A stretch of DNA of 64,000 nucleotides from Microbacterium sp. MAH-37 (lineage in GTDB: Bacteria > Actinomycetota > Actinomycetes > Actinomycetales > Microbacteriaceae), in assembly GCF_009758255.1 (NCBI RefSeq), contig NZ_WSEN01000006.1, forward strand, positions 310,001 to 374,000. The letters are read 5' to 3'. The position numbers were made by a program, and so were the translations under genes. The notes below the pieces were generated by a model. The model searched no databases. It saw only the letters and a list, made by a program, of their open reading frames with translations, and was not told where the DNA came from. Within the stretch, counting starts at the first letter, position 1; every line of letters begins with the position of its first letter. Below, one piece after another: positions 10,068 to 19,766 of the stretch.

Positions 10068-11345
10068 ATGACCGTCTTCGAAGCCACCGCCGTCCCCGGC
10101 GAAGCTCCCCCGCCTGACTCCGTCTCGCCGCGCGAGTCGTCGGCGGATGCCCCGACGTCGGTCGCCCGGCTGAACGCGACCATCCGCGACTTCGTCGCGC
10201 AGTGGGGCACGGTCTGGGTCGAGGGTGAGATCACCTCGTGGAACCAGCGCGCGGGCAACGTCTTCGCCCGGATGAAGGACAGCCGCTCCGACGCGCAGAT
10301 CTCGCTGCGCATCTGGTCGAGCGTGCGCGCACGCATCCCCTCAGACCTCGGTGTCGGCGATCACGTCATCGCCGCGGTCAAGGCGGACTACTTCGTGAAG
10401 GCCGGTGACTTCAGCTTCCAGGTCTCGGCGATGAAGCACGTCGGGCTGGGCGATCAGCTGGAACGGCTCGAGAAGCTCCGCGCGCAGCTGCGCGCCGAGG
10501 GTCTGTTCGATCCGGCGCGCAAGAAGCCGCTGCCGTTCCTGCCGCACCTGATCGGGCTGATCACGGGCGAGAAGTCGGATGCTGAGAAGGACGTGCACCG
10601 CAACGCCGAGCTGCGCTGGCCGCAGGTGCGGTTCCGCACCGAGTACGCCGCGGTGCAGGGCGACCGGTGCGTACCCGAGACGCTCGCCGCGCTGAAGCGA
10701 CTTGATGCCGACCCCGACGTCGACGTGATCGTCATCGCCAGAGGCGGAGGCGACCCGCAGACGCTGCTCGGCTTCAGCGACGAGCGGCTGGTGCGGGCCG
10801 TCGCCGCGGCATCCACTCCGGTCGTCAGCGCGATCGGTCACGAGAACGACCATCCGCTGCTCGACGACGTCGCCGACCTGCGCGCGTCGACCCCGACGGA
10901 TGCCGCGAAGCGCGTCGTCCCGGACGTCGGAGAGCAGCGCGCCCTGATCGGGCAGCTGCGGGCGCGGGCGACCACGCGCCTCACCCAGCGGGTGTCGCAC
11001 GACCTCGCCCAGCTCGCGCAGCTGCGCTCCCGTCCGGTGCTGCGCTCCCCCGATCCGATCATCGACTCGCGCGCGCAGGAGGTGCTGCTGCTGTCCGCCC
11101 GTGGGCGCGACACTGTCGCCCGCCGGCTGGATGCGGCGAGCAGGACCACATCCGAGCTGCGTGCCTCACTGCGCGCGCTGTCGCCCGCCGCGACCCTGGC
11201 GCGCGGCTACGCGATCGCGCACCTCGACAACGGCATGATCCTGCGGGATGCCGCGGATGCTCCCTCCGGCACAGCTCTGACGATCACCGTCGACCGCGGC
11301 TCGGTCGCTGCCCACTCCGACGGCGAGATCCCCGAGGGCGCCTGA
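10068..11345 (+). CDS. xseA: Exodeoxyribonuclease VII large subunit
   Basis: XseA, with XseB, degrades single-stranded DNA to oligonucleotides. The 425-residue protein has the N-terminal OB-fold part (RDFVAQWGTVWVEGEITSW, FARMKD) and the catalytic part with the family phrases LITGEKSDAEKDV, DVIVIARGGGDPQTLLGFSDE and SAIGHENDHPLLDDVADLRASTPTDAA. Length is normal. The ATG at 10068 is taken; a GTG at 10047 is in frame but adds no conserved sequence. It is followed, after a palindromic repeat, by xseB, so the two subunits are probably made from separate promoters here. Confidence 0.93.
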   Translation: MTVFEATAVPGEAPPPDSVSPRESSADAPTSVARLNATIRDFVAQWGTVWVEGEITSWNQRAGNVFARMKDSRSDAQISLRIWSSVRARIPSDLGVGDHVIAAVKADYFVKAGDFSFQVSAMKHVGLGDQLERLEKLRAQLRAEGLFDPARKKPLPFLPHLIGLITGEKSDAEKDVHRNAELRWPQVRFRTEYAAVQGDRCVPETLAALKRLDADPDVDVIVIARGGGDPQTLLGFSDERLVRAVAAASTPVVSAIGHENDHPLLDDVADLRASTPTDAAKRVVPDVGEQRALIGQLRARATTRLTQRVSHDLAQLAQLRSRPVLRSPDPIIDSRAQEVLLLSARGRDTVARRLDAASRTTSELRASLRALSPAATLARGYAIAHLDNGMILRDAADAPSGTALTITVDRGSVAAHSDGEIPEGA

Positions 11346-11354
11346 CATCCGACT

Positions 11355-11416
11355 GCTCCGGTCGCACTCGTTGCGGGTGCGACCACCGGCACACCCGCAT
11401 CCATCGAGACCGGAAC
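11355..11416. repeat. Palindromic repeat family A, copy 2 (degenerate)
   Basis: Arms at 11355-11379 and 11392-11416 pair at about 19 of 25 positions. The start GCTCCGGTC and the GCGGGTG core match copy 1. It lies between xseA and xseB. Confidence 0.75.
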
Positions 11417-11467
11417 TGAAGAAGCTGAGGAAAATCGGGCATCGCGACGCGCCGGTAGGATAGTGGC

Positions 11468-11692
11468 GTGACTGCGTCCGAGACCCCCGTGGAATCGCTG
11501 TCGTTCGAGGCGGCGCGCGATGAACTGGTTCAGGTCGTCGCCGAACTCGAACAGGGAGCGCCGACCCTCGAGCAGTCCCTCGCTCTCTGGGAGCGCGGCG
11601 AGGCACTCGCCACCCGATGCGAGGAGTGGCTACTGGGCGCGAAGCGCCGCCTGGAGGCTGCCCGCCCCGCGGCATCCGAGGACGAGTCATGA
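11468..11692 (+). CDS. xseB: Exodeoxyribonuclease VII small subunit
   Basis: A 74-residue XseB, the small helical partner of XseA, with the family core [20 protein letters not shown] and [22 protein letters not shown]. The GTG at 11468 has TAGGAT at 11456-11461, six bases upstream, which points to its own leaderless promoter rather than read-through from xseA. Its stop overlaps the start of the next gene by four bases (ATGA). It opens a four-gene chain with DUF4245, carbonic anhydrase and fumC. Confidence 0.92.
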   Translation: MTASETPVESLSFEAARDELVQVVAELEQGAPTLEQSLALWERGEALATRCEEWLLGAKRRLEAARPAASEDES

Positions 11693-12333
11693 GCAAGGGC
11701 GCCCCGATCGTCGCCGAGCTCGGCCGCCCCGAGACACCGCAGGAGACCGCTGACCGCAAGGCCGAGTCGAGCCGCGTCTACCGCTCCAGCCAGACCTTCC
11801 GCAATCTCATCGCGGCCCTTCTCGTCACGATCGGCGTGGTCATCGTCATCGTGCTCTCGGTTCCGCGCGGCGAACCCGTCGCGCAGCCGCCGATCGATCT
11901 GGCCGGCATCGCGAAGAACGCCGAGACCTCGCTCGACCGTCCGGTCGTCGTCCCCGATCCGCCGAAGGACTGGCGCGTCACGTCCGCCGAGGTCGCCGGC
12001 GGCGCCGTCACGACCTGGAACGTGACCCTCGCTCCCACCGCCGACGACGAGCGCGGCTTCCTCAAGATCAGCCAGGCCGTCGACGCCGACAGGCTGTGGG
12101 CAGCCACTCCCCTGCGCGGGGCGCAGTCGAGCGGAACTCTCGACGCCGGCGGAGTCGAGTGGGACGTCTACAAGATCGCCAACCCCGAGGCATCCGGCAA
12201 CATCTCGTACGCGCTCGGCGCGCAGGCCGGAACGGACTACGTGCTGCTGTACGGTTCGCGCAGCGCGGAGGAGACCGCCGCGTTCGCGGAGACCCTCGTC
12301 CCCGAAATCGACAGGCTCAAGGAGGCACAGTGA
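11689..12333 (+). CDS. DUF4245 single-pass membrane protein
   Basis: A 214-residue protein with a 45-residue cytoplasmic N-terminus, one membrane helix ([20 protein letters not shown]) and an extracytoplasmic domain of about 140 residues. The phrases [25 protein letters not shown] and [13 protein letters not shown] fit DUF4245, a family common next to xseB in actinobacteria. Function is unknown. Start and stop overlap xseB and the carbonic anhydrase gene by four bases each, so expression is coupled with both. Confidence 0.85.
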   Translation: MSKGAPIVAELGRPETPQETADRKAESSRVYRSSQTFRNLIAALLVTIGVVIVIVLSVPRGEPVAQPPIDLAGIAKNAETSLDRPVVVPDPPKDWRVTSAEVAGGAVTTWNVTLAPTADDERGFLKISQAVDADRLWAATPLRGAQSSGTLDAGGVEWDVYKIANPEASGNISYALGAQAGTDYVLLYGSRSAEETAAFAETLVPEIDRLKEAQ

Positions 12334-12995
12334 CTCTCACCCCGTCCGCCGCATGGCAGGAGATGCTCGACGGCAACCGTCGTTTCGTGAACGGCGTGCC
12401 CGAGCATCCGCATCAGGACGTGGGCAAGCGTCACGAACTGGCCGAGGGACAGGCTCCGATGGCGACCCTGTTCGGATGCTCCGACTCGCGCCTCGCCGCC
12501 GAGATCATCTTCGACAAGGGTCTGGGCGACCTGTTCGTGGTCCGCAACGCCGGTCAGGTGATCGGCGAGTCGATCGTCGCGAGCCTGGAGTACGCCGTCG
12601 AGATCCTCGGCGTCCCCCTCATCATCGTGCTGGCGCACGACTCCTGCGGTGCCGTGCGCGCGGCCATCGACGGCACGGCGATCGACGCCGCGCCGCTGCC
12701 GCCGGCCATCTGGAAACTCATCTCCCCGATCGTGCCCGCGGCCCGCAAGGTGCTGGCCGAGACCGGCGGCTCGACGCCCGCCGACATCGACGCCGAGCTC
12801 GTCGGTCGTGAGCACCTGCGCAACACCGTGGCGAATCTGCTGCAGTCGTCCGAGCTGATCAGCGCGGCCGTGGCCGAGGGCCGGCTGGGCATCGTGGGTG
12901 CCAACTACCGCCTGGCCGAGGGCACCACGGTGCCGGTGATCTCGGTGGGCATCGACGACGGGATGAACCCCGCGACCAAGGAGGGATCGGAATGA
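12330..12995 (+). CDS. Beta-class carbonic anhydrase
   Basis: A 221-residue zinc enzyme that interconverts CO2 and bicarbonate in the cytoplasm. The zinc and active-site residues are visible: C50, D52 and R54 in FGCSDSR, and H103 and C106 in LAHDSCGAV. Length fits the prokaryotic beta class. It begins at a GTG overlapping the DUF4245 stop (GTGA) and its stop overlaps the fumC start (ATGA). Bicarbonate supply could feed anaplerotic carboxylation, but the only carboxylase seen in the window, ppc, is 31 kb away. Confidence 0.93.
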   Translation: MTLTPSAAWQEMLDGNRRFVNGVPEHPHQDVGKRHELAEGQAPMATLFGCSDSRLAAEIIFDKGLGDLFVVRNAGQVIGESIVASLEYAVEILGVPLIIVLAHDSCGAVRAAIDGTAIDAAPLPPAIWKLISPIVPAARKVLAETGGSTPADIDAELVGREHLRNTVANLLQSSELISAAVAEGRLGIVGANYRLAEGTTVPVISVGIDDGMNPATKEGSE

Positions 12996-14380
12996 CCGAC
13001 TACCGCATCGAACACGACACCATGGGCGAGGTCCGCGTGCCCGTGAACGCCCTCTACGGCGCGCAGACCCAGCGCGCGGTGGAGAACTTCCCGATCTCGG
13101 GCAAGGGCCTGGAGTCCACCCAGATCGCCGCTCTGGCGCGCATCAAGAAGGCTGCCGCACTCGCGAACAAGGAGCTCGGAACCCTCGACGGCGCCATCGC
13201 CGACGCGATCGCGCAGGCCGCCGACGAGGTCGCCGCAGGCAGGCACGACGGCGAGTTCCCGGTCGACACGTACCAGACCGGCTCCGGCACCTCGTCGAAC
13301 ATGAACATGAACGAGGTGCTGGCGACGCTCGCCACCGGCATCCTCGGCGCGACGGTGCACCCGAACGACCACGTGAACGCTTCGCAGTCGTCGAACGACG
13401 TGTTCCCCACCTCGGTGCACATCGCCGTCACCCAGGCGCTCATCGACACGCTCATCCCGTCGCTCGACCATCTCGCCGTGGCTCTCGAGGCGAAGGCCGA
13501 GCTGTGGAAGTCGGTCGTCAAGTCGGGTCGCACCCACCTGATGGATGCCACCCCTGTGACCCTCGGCCAGGAGTTCGGCGGCTACGCCCGCCAGATCCGC
13601 CTCGGAATCGAGCGCGTGCAGTCGTCGCTCCCCCGCGTCGCCGAGGTCCCGCTGGGCGGCACCGCCGTGGGCACCGGCATCAACACGCCGCTCGGCTTCC
13701 CGCAGAAGGTCATCGAACTGCTGGCCGCCGAGACCGAGCTGCCGATCACCGAGGCCAAGGATCACTTCGAGGCCCAGGCGAACCGCGACGGCCTCGTCGA
13801 GGCATCCGGCGCTCTGCGCACCATCGCCGTCTCGCTGACGAAGATCAACAACGACCTGCGCTGGATGGGTTCGGGCCCGAACACCGGTCTCGGCGAGCTG
13901 CACATCCCCGACCTTCAGCCGGGCTCCTCGATCATGCCGGGCAAGGTGAACCCCGTCGTTCCCGAGGCTGTTCTCATGGTGTGCGCCCGCGTCATCGGCA
14001 ACGACGCGACCGTCGCGTGGGCCGGTGCCTCCGGCTCGTTCGAACTGAACGTCGCGATCCCGGTGATGGGCACCGCACTGCTCGAGTCGATCCGTCTGCT
14101 CTCGAACGCCGTGCGCGTGCTGGCCGACAAGACGGTCGACGGCCTGGAGGCCAACGTCGAGCGCGCCGCAGCCTTCGCAGGTATGAGCCCGTCGATCGTG
14201 ACCCCGTTGAACAAGGTCATCGGCTACGAGGCCGCGGCGAAGATCGCCAAGCACGCGGTCGCCAAGGGCATCACCGTGCGCGAGGCCGTCATCGACCTCG
14301 GTTACGTCGAGCGCGGCGAGATCACCGAAGAGGTGCTCGACCAGAAGCTCGACCTGCTGAGCATGACCCACGCGGGCTGA
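12992..14380 (+). CDS. fumC: Class II fumarate hydratase
   Basis: FumC hydrates fumarate to malate in the TCA cycle. The 462-residue sequence shows [44 protein letters not shown] and the signature [12 protein letters not shown], with normal length. It is iron independent by family. It is the last gene of the xseB chain, coupled to the carbonic anhydrase by a 4-base overlap, and is followed by a strong hairpin. Confidence 0.95.
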   Translation: MTDYRIEHDTMGEVRVPVNALYGAQTQRAVENFPISGKGLESTQIAALARIKKAAALANKELGTLDGAIADAIAQAADEVAAGRHDGEFPVDTYQTGSGTSSNMNMNEVLATLATGILGATVHPNDHVNASQSSNDVFPTSVHIAVTQALIDTLIPSLDHLAVALEAKAELWKSVVKSGRTHLMDATPVTLGQEFGGYARQIRLGIERVQSSLPRVAEVPLGGTAVGTGINTPLGFPQKVIELLAAETELPITEAKDHFEAQANRDGLVEASGALRTIAVSLTKINNDLRWMGSGPNTGLGELHIPDLQPGSSIMPGKVNPVVPEAVLMVCARVIGNDATVAWAGASGSFELNVAIPVMGTALLESIRLLSNAVRVLADKTVDGLEANVERAAAFAGMSPSIVTPLNKVIGYEAAAKIAKHAVAKGITVREAVIDLGYVERGEITEEVLDQKLDLLSMTHAG

Positions 14381-14396
14381 GCACACGCTCTACACG

Positions 14397-14430
14397 ACGA
14401 AGCCGCGGTCCGATCGGGCCGCGGCTTCGT
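14397..14430. terminator. Bidirectional hairpin terminator
   Basis: Perfect 12-bp arms (ACGAAGCCGCGG, 14397-14408, and 14419-14430) with a 10-base loop, between the convergent fumC and phoH genes. Confidence 0.85.
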
Positions 14431-14441
14431 CCTTCCACCGG

Positions 14442-15800
14442 TCAGCTGAGCTCTCCGCCCTCCAGCAGGTCGGTCACGAGCGCGGCGATCGCGGATCGCT
14501 CCGAGCGGGTCAGCGTGACGTGCCCGAAGAGCTCGTGCCCCTTCAGCGTCTCGATCACGGAGGCGATGCCGTCGTGACGCCCGACCCTCAGGTTGTCACG
14601 CTGGCCGACATCGTGCGTGAGGATGACGCGGGAGTTCTGGCCCATCCGGCTGAGCACCGTCAGCAGCACGTTGCGCTCCAGCGACTGCGCCTCGTCGACG
14701 ATCACGAAGGCGTCGTGCAGCGAGCGCCCGCGGATGTGCGTGAGGGGCAGCACCTCCAGCATCCCGCGCTCGACGACCTCCTCGATGACGTTGCCCGAGA
14801 CGACGGAGCCGAGCGTGTCGAAGACCGCCTGGCCCCACGGGTTCATCTTCTCCTCGCGATCGCCGGGCAGGTAGCCCAGCTCCTGCCCGCCGACCGCGAA
14901 CAGCGGCCGGAAGACGATGATCTTCTTCTGCTGCTGCCGCTCAAGCACCGCCTCGAGTCCGGCGCACAGCGCGAGCGCGGACTTGCCGGTGCCCGCGCGG
15001 CCGCCGAGCGAGACGATACCGACCTCGGGGTCGAGCAGCAGATCGATCGCGATGCGCTGCTCGGCGGAGCGGCCGTGCATCCCGAAGATGTCTCGGTCGC
15101 CGCGCACCAGCCGGTACTCGCCGTCGCCGGTGACCCTGCCCAGCGCCGATCCGCGCTCGGAGTGGATGATCAGGCCCGTGTTCACGGGCACTCCGCGGAC
15201 GTCCTCGCTGAGGCCGATCTCGCTCTCGTACAGGTCGCTCATCTCGTCGCCGGAGAGATCGACGTTCGCGATGCCGGTCCAGCCGGAGTCGACGGCCTGC
15301 TCGGCGAGGTACTCCTCGGCGTTCAGTCCGAGGGAGGCGGCCTTCACCCGCATCGGCAGATCCTTCGACACGATCGTCACGTCCTGGCCGTCCTGCGCGA
15401 GCTGCGCGGCGGTGGCGAGGATACGGCTGTCGTTATCGCCGAGCCGGATGCCGGCGGGCAGGACCGAGAGGTCGGTGTTGCCGAGTTCGACCCGCAGCGT
15501 GCCGCCGTCGCCGACCTCAACGGGGAAGTCCAGTCGGCCGTGCTCGATGCGCAGCTCGTCGAGGTGGCGCAGTGCGCGGCGGGCGAAGTAGCCCAGCTCC
15601 GGGTCGTGCCGCTTGGCCTCGAGCTCGGTGATCACGACGACCGGCAGCACGATCGAGTGCTCCGCGAAGCGGAACAGTGCCTGCGGGTCGCTGAGCAGCA
15701 CCGAGGTGTCGAGCACGTAGGTGCGGAGGGCAGTGTCGTCGTCCTGCTTGCGGGCGGTGGCCCGGCGAGTGGACTGCTGCGGCGCGGTGCGTGTGGTCAC
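14442..15800 (-). CDS. phoH2: PIN-PhoH RNA helicase/nuclease
   Basis: A 452-residue PIN-PhoH fusion. The N-terminal PIN nuclease domain starts at [12 protein letters not shown] and includes acidic positions in [10 protein letters not shown] and [10 protein letters not shown]. The PhoH ATPase follows with Walker [12 protein letters not shown] and Walker [12 protein letters not shown]. By family knowledge such proteins unwind and cut RNA. The GTG at 15800 is chosen because GGGGGAT lies just upstream; the longer frame to 15947 has no such signal. It is convergent with fumC. Confidence 0.92.
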   Translation of the reverse strand: MTTRTAPQQSTRRATARKQDDDTALRTYVLDTSVLLSDPQALFRFAEHSIVLPVVVITELEAKRHDPELGYFARRALRHLDELRIEHGRLDFPVEVGDGGTLRVELGNTDLSVLPAGIRLGDNDSRILATAAQLAQDGQDVTIVSKDLPMRVKAASLGLNAEEYLAEQAVDSGWTGIANVDLSGDEMSDLYESEIGLSEDVRGVPVNTGLIIHSERGSALGRVTGDGEYRLVRGDRDIFGMHGRSAEQRIAIDLLLDPEVGIVSLGGRAGTGKSALALCAGLEAVLERQQQKKIIVFRPLFAVGGQELGYLPGDREEKMNPWGQAVFDTLGSVVSGNVIEEVVERGMLEVLPLTHIRGRSLHDAFVIVDEAQSLERNVLLTVLSRMGQNSRVILTHDVGQRDNLRVGRHDGIASVIETLKGHELFGHVTLTRSERSAIAALVTDLLEGGELS

Positions 15801-15983
15801 GATCGATCCCCCGATCCGGGCTGAACCCGGCTCTGCTGCGAGTCGACCAGGGGCCACGAGTCGCTGACCTGTTGGCCGACCCGATCGGACGAGGTGTCCG
15901 ATGTCTGTACGGTACGACCGCGCCGCCGGCCTTCCCGAGACCGACACGCGACGGACTCGTTACGCTGCGGTGAACGTCGTGTG

Positions 15984-17090
15984 TCAGAAGGCGGCGAGCG
16001 CCTCGCCGAACATGTCGATCGTGGCGGCATCGGTGCCCGCGTGGGCGGCCACCCGGACCGCTCCGCCGCGCGCGGTCGCCGCGACGCCGGCATCCGTCAG
16101 TGCGGCCGACAGGCCATCGGCGTCGTCCGGCGCGAGAGAGACGATCCCGGCGCGCCGCTCGCGCTTGCGCGGGGAGGCGACGGGGATGCCGTGCTCGTCG
16201 GCGAGCGCGATGATCCGGTCGAGGTGCTCCGCGATCCTCGTCTCGATCGCGGCGACTCCCGCGTCGCGGATCTCCTCCGCGCCGGCGGCCAGGCGCACGG
16301 CGGCGAGGTGATCGGGCTGGCTCACCGTGAATGCACGGGCGGATGCCGCGGGAGAGGGCAGCTCGTCGAGGAACAGACCGTTCGAGGTCGTACCGGCGAT
16401 GCCGCTCAGCACGGGACGGATGCGGGCGCGCGCCCGCTCCGAGTAGCGCGCGAAGCCGGTCCCCCGACCGGCGCGCAGCCACTTGTAGCCGTGCCCCGCG
16501 ACGACGTCGGCGGCTGACCAGTCGACGTCGACGACGCCGAAGGACTGCACGGCGTCGACGATCAGCAGCCGGTCGGGGCCGATCAACTCGCGCAGCGCGT
16601 CGAGGTCGGCGCGGAAACCGGTCCGGAAGTCCACGTGGCTCACGGCCACGGCGGTCACCTCGTCGCTGAGCGCCTCGGCGACGGCATCCGTCGTGACGAA
16701 CCCGCCGGCTGGCGTGATCCAGCGCGGCGTGAGCGCGCCCTGCGAGGCCTGCGCCGCGCGCTCGACTGTGAGGCTGACGCTGGGGAACTCCGCGGTGGAC
16801 GCGATCACCGTGCCGGTCAGGCCGTACAGCGCCTGCGCGAGTCCGTGCGTGGACGACACCTGCAGCACGACTTCGTCGGCTGCCGCGCCGAGCAGTCCGG
16901 CGACGGCGTCCGCGGCACGCGGGGCACGGTCGAAGACCGGCGCGTGCGCGGCGGGTTCGGTCCGCGAGAGCTGCTCCAGCGCCCATACGCTCTCGGCCCG
17001 CACCGAGGGGGAGATCGGGCCGAAGGCGGCCCAGTTCAGGTACCCGGGTTCGCCGTCGAAGGATGCCACGTACTCGTCGAAAGCGCTCAT
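15984..17090 (-). CDS. Class V aminotransferase, cysteine-desulfurase-like
   Basis: A 368-residue PLP enzyme of the NifS/Csd-like class V fold. The Schiff-base lysine is probably in VAGHGYKWLRAGRGTGF, and the cofactor-binding Asp in LLIVDAVQSFG. A conserved active-site cysteine loop like that of true IscS/SufS is not evident, so the substrate is uncertain. CAGACT lies 6 bases before the ATG at 17090. There are no sulfur-assembly genes nearby; phoH follows 183 bases downstream on the same strand. Confidence 0.82.
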   Translation of the reverse strand: MSAFDEYVASFDGEPGYLNWAAFGPISPSVRAESVWALEQLSRTEPAAHAPVFDRAPRAADAVAGLLGAAADEVVLQVSSTHGLAQALYGLTGTVIASTAEFPSVSLTVERAAQASQGALTPRWITPAGGFVTTDAVAEALSDEVTAVAVSHVDFRTGFRADLDALRELIGPDRLLIVDAVQSFGVVDVDWSAADVVAGHGYKWLRAGRGTGFARYSERARARIRPVLSGIAGTTSNGLFLDELPSPAASARAFTVSQPDHLAAVRLAAGAEEIRDAGVAAIETRIAEHLDRIIALADEHGIPVASPRKRERRAGIVSLAPDDADGLSAALTDAGVAATARGGAVRVAAHAGTDAATIDMFGEALAAF

Positions 17091-17161
17091 CGTCTCAGTC
17101 TGGCACCCCGCGGGGCGCCGCACTCGGCGTTCCGGTCGCGCGTGAGGCGCCCTCGTCATCG

Positions 17162-17329
17162 GTTCCCGTCGCAATCGAGCACAGTGTTACGCCCAGGGAC
17201 TGTGCCGGATCGCGACGGGAACGCCGCGCAGCCGGCCGGACGACAGCTCCCGTCGCAGACGAGCACAGTGCCAGCGCTCTCGACTGTGCCGGATCGCGAC
17301 GGGAACGCGTGCGACCCGGCCGGACAACG
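17162..17329. repeat. Tandem 84-bp hairpin repeat (family B)
   Basis: Two 84-bp units, at 17162 and 17246. In unit 1 the 24-base arms (17162-17185, 17199-17222) pair at 21 of 24 positions; unit 2 has arms at 17246-17269 and 17283-17306. The right arms of both units are identical (start ACTGTGCCGGATCGCGACGG). Each hairpin is followed by CCGGCCGGA. The block fills the gap between uppS and the class V aminotransferase gene. Confidence 0.85.
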
Positions 17330-17333
17330 CGAG

Positions 17334-18116
17334 TCAGCGACCGAAGCGGCGGTCCCGGTCGGCGAAGTCGCGGATCGCGCGCAGGAAGTCGACGCGGCGC
17401 AGGTCGGGGCCGAGCGCCTCGACGAAGTAGAACTCGCTGTGTGCACTCTGCCAGAGCAGGAAGTCGCTGAGCCGCTGCTCGCCGCTGGTGCGGATCACGA
17501 GATCAGGGTCAGGCTGTCCGCCGGTGTAGAGATGCTCGCCGATCATCTCGGGGGTGAGCTGCTCGGCGAGGTCCTCGAGAGTGCCGCCGGACGCCTCGTG
17601 CTGGGAGATGATGCTGCGCACCGCATCGACGATCTCGTTGCGCCCGCCGTAGCCGACGGCGAGGTTCACATGCAGCCCCTTGTTGTCCTTGGTGCGCTCC
17701 TGCGCGTCTGCGAGCACGCGCGCGAGCTCGGGCGGCAGGATGTCGGCGCGGCCGACGTGCTGCACCCGCCAATCCTTCTCGCGCGAGAGCGAGTCCGCCA
17801 GCTCGGCGATGATCTCGATGAGGTCGTCGATCTCCTGCGAGTCCCGCTTGATCAGGTTGTCGCTGGAGAGCAGGTAGAGCGAGACGACCTTGATGCCGAG
17901 CTCGTCGCACCAGCCGAGGAACTCGCGCATCTTGGCCGCGCCGGCACGGTGCCCGTCGGCGACGGAACCGTAACCCAGCTGGCGCGCCCAGCGCCGATTG
18001 CCGTCGATCATCATGGCCACGTGGTGCGGAACGGATGCTGCATCCAGCTGCCTGCGCAGCCGGTTCCCGTACAGCCGGTAGAGGGGTCCCCGACCATCAC
18101 TCGTGCGTGCGTTCAC
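17334..18116 (-). CDS. uppS: Isoprenyl (cis-polyprenyl) diphosphate synthase
   Basis: A 260-residue cis-prenyltransferase of the UppS family that extends farnesyl diphosphate to the lipid carrier for cell-wall precursors. Motifs: MMIDGNRRWARQLG (catalytic Asp), GHRAGA, SLYLLSSDNLIKR, VNLAVGYGGRNEI, DLVIRTSGEQRLSDFLLWQ and SEFYFV. Whether the product is short or long chain cannot be told from sequence. The GTG at 18116 has TAGCGT at 18128-18123, six bases upstream, so a leaderless start is likely. It is divergent from the TrhA gene, an arrangement also recalled from mycobacteria. Confidence 0.94.
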   Translation of the reverse strand: MNARTSDGRGPLYRLYGNRLRRQLDAASVPHHVAMMIDGNRRWARQLGYGSVADGHRAGAAKMREFLGWCDELGIKVVSLYLLSSDNLIKRDSQEIDDLIEIIAELADSLSREKDWRVQHVGRADILPPELARVLADAQERTKDNKGLHVNLAVGYGGRNEIVDAVRSIISQHEASGGTLEDLAEQLTPEMIGEHLYTGGQPDPDLVIRTSGEQRLSDFLLWQSAHSEFYFVEALGPDLRRVDFLRAIRDFADRDRRFGR

Positions 18117-18193
18117 GATTCAACGCTACCGCCGTCGGCTGTGAGCCCGATCATGTACCGCGCACGGAATACGGCTGAGCCTAGAGTGAGCAC

Positions 18194-18928
18194 GTGAGCA
18201 CCCGATCCTCGAAGTCCGGCGACGTCCCGCAGCTTCCCCTGCTGGCCGAGGCCGAACAGGACGCCGCCGTCGAGATCAAGCCGACCTGGCGCGGGTGGAT
18301 CCATGCCGCGACGTTCCCGGTCACGATCGCGGCCGGCGTGGTGCTCATCGTGCTCGCCCAGGGCGCGCCCGCGAAGTGGGCCGCCGCAGTGTTCATGGCG
18401 ACGTCGATGCTGCTGTTCGGCAACTCCGCGCTGTACCACCGGTTCAACTGGGGCCCGAAGACGAAGATGGTGCTCAAGCGGATCGACCACGCGAACATCC
18501 TGCTGCTGATCGCCGGCACCTACACGCCGATCGCGGTGCTGGCGCTCCCGCCGCAGAAGGGCACGCTGCTGCTCTTCCTGGTCTGGGGCGGCGCCATCCT
18601 CGGCATCCTGTTCCGGGTGTTCTGGATCAACGCGCCGCGCTGGCTGTACGTCGCGCTGTACCTGCTGCTGGGCTGGGCAGCCGTGATGTACATGGTCGAC
18701 CTCGTGCAGGCGAATGTCGCGATGATGGTGCTGGTCTGCGTCGGAGGCCTGCTGTACACGGCGGGCGCCGTCGTCTACGCGATGAAGAAGCCGAACCCCT
18801 GGCCCGGCCACTTCGGCTTCCACGAGATCTTCCACGTGTGCACGGTGCTGGCCTTCCTGTGCCACTGGACCGCCTGCCTGCTCATCTCGCTGCAGCCGTA
18901 CTCGCCGTCGCTCGGCCTGCCCGCCTGA
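18194..18928 (+). CDS. trhA: Hemolysin III / TrhA-family membrane protein
   Basis: A 244-residue seven-helix membrane protein of the hemolysin III (PAQR-like) family. The conserved histidines and Ser/Asp are in [25 protein letters not shown] and [18 protein letters not shown], and would form a metal site in the membrane. In other bacteria TrhA affects membrane fluidity; the haemolysin name is historical. The GTG at 18194 lies 6 bases after TAGAGT (18182-18187), so it looks leaderless. Confidence 0.92.
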   Translation: MSTRSSKSGDVPQLPLLAEAEQDAAVEIKPTWRGWIHAATFPVTIAAGVVLIVLAQGAPAKWAAAVFMATSMLLFGNSALYHRFNWGPKTKMVLKRIDHANILLLIAGTYTPIAVLALPPQKGTLLLFLVWGGAILGILFRVFWINAPRWLYVALYLLLGWAAVMYMVDLVQANVAMMVLVCVGGLLYTAGAVVYAMKKPNPWPGHFGFHEIFHVCTVLAFLCHWTACLLISLQPYSPSLGLPA

Positions 18929-18966
18929 CTCGGTACGATCGGAAGCCCGAGCCGAAGGAGCACGCC

Positions 18967-19440
18967 ATGGCCGAAGTCGAGAGCTTCACGCTGGACCACA
19001 CCGCCGTCAAAGCGCCGTACGTACGACTGATCTCGGTCGAGCGCGGGCCGCGCGGCGACGCGATCTCGAATTTCGACGTGCGCTTCGTACAGCCGAACGA
19101 GGGCGAGATCCCCACCGCGGGGCTGCACACCATCGAGCACCTGATCGCCGCCCAGCTGCGCGATCACCTCGACGGAGTGATCGACATCTCGCCGTTCGGA
19201 TGCCGCACCGGCTTCCACCTGATCGTCTGGGGCGAGCCCGCTGTCGTGGACGTCGTCGCCGGCATCCGGGAGAGCCTGCGGTTCATCGCCGAGAAGGCGG
19301 AATGGGCCGACGTCCCCGGGGTCTCGGCCGTGGAGTGCGGCAACTACCGCGACCACAGCCTGCACAGTGCGCGGGAGTGGTCGAAGGTCATCCTCGACCA
19401 GGGCATCAGCCTGGACGCGTTCGAGCGCGTCGGCGTCTGA
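18967..19440 (+). CDS. luxS: S-ribosylhomocysteine lyase
   Basis: A 157-residue LuxS that splits S-ribosylhomocysteine into homocysteine and the AI-2 precursor DPD. Metal ligands H54, H58 (HTIEH) and C124 (ECGNYRDHS) and the catalytic C79 (FGCRTGFH) are all present. A GAAGGAG ribosome site precedes the ATG, and TACGAT at 18933 could be its promoter. It stands where mca is found in the mycobacterial version of this neighbourhood. A cognate Pfs nucleosidase was not seen in the window. Confidence 0.95.
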   Translation: MAEVESFTLDHTAVKAPYVRLISVERGPRGDAISNFDVRFVQPNEGEIPTAGLHTIEHLIAAQLRDHLDGVIDISPFGCRTGFHLIVWGEPAVVDVVAGIRESLRFIAEKAEWADVPGVSAVECGNYRDHSLHSAREWSKVILDQGISLDAFERVGV

Positions 19441-19441
19441 C

Positions 19442-19699
19442 TCAGGCGCCCTTGCCGTCCGACCCGGCGTCGCCCTGCTCGGCCTCGCGGGCCGCGGCCT
19501 CTTCGGCGTCGAGCTCCTCGCGCACCTCTTCGCGGTATCGCACCCGGCGGATGCGGCGGTTCATGTCCCAGATCAGCAGGATCACCGCGACGACCAGCAC
19601 CACCACGATCGCGAAGCCCACGAAGCCCGGAGTCACCAGGACGGGGTCGACGGTCGACGTGGGCGTCGGCATCGGGGTCTGATCCGCGAACGGGAGCAT
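19442..19699 (-). CDS. Small single-pass membrane protein
   Basis: An 85-residue protein with one membrane helix (GFVGFAIVVVLVVAVILLIW) after a Pro/Thr-rich outer segment, then a basic-acidic cytoplasmic tail (MNRRIRRVRYREEVREELDAEEAAARE) that may form a helix. I chose the ATG at 19699 because AAAGG lies 7 bases upstream; the in-frame ATG at 19714 is possible. It is divergent from DUF4307, like the small protein next to mca (Rv1083-type) in mycobacteria. Its 3' end lies 1 base from luxS. Function is unknown. Confidence 0.75.
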   Translation of the reverse strand: MLPFADQTPMPTPTSTVDPVLVTPGFVGFAIVVVLVVAVILLIWDMNRRIRRVRYREEVREELDAEEAAAREAEQGDAGSDGKGA

Positions 19700-19766
19700 G
19701 TGTGCGCCTTTCATAGCCAGGTCGAATAGCCTGTAGGTACCAGCCTAACGACGCCGCAGGAGACCC

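Noticed and set aside
15801..15983. A gene or strong terminator between the aminotransferase and phoH
   Set aside because: Only an imperfect GACACGCGACG / CGTCGTGTGTC pairing with a long loop and no T-run was found.
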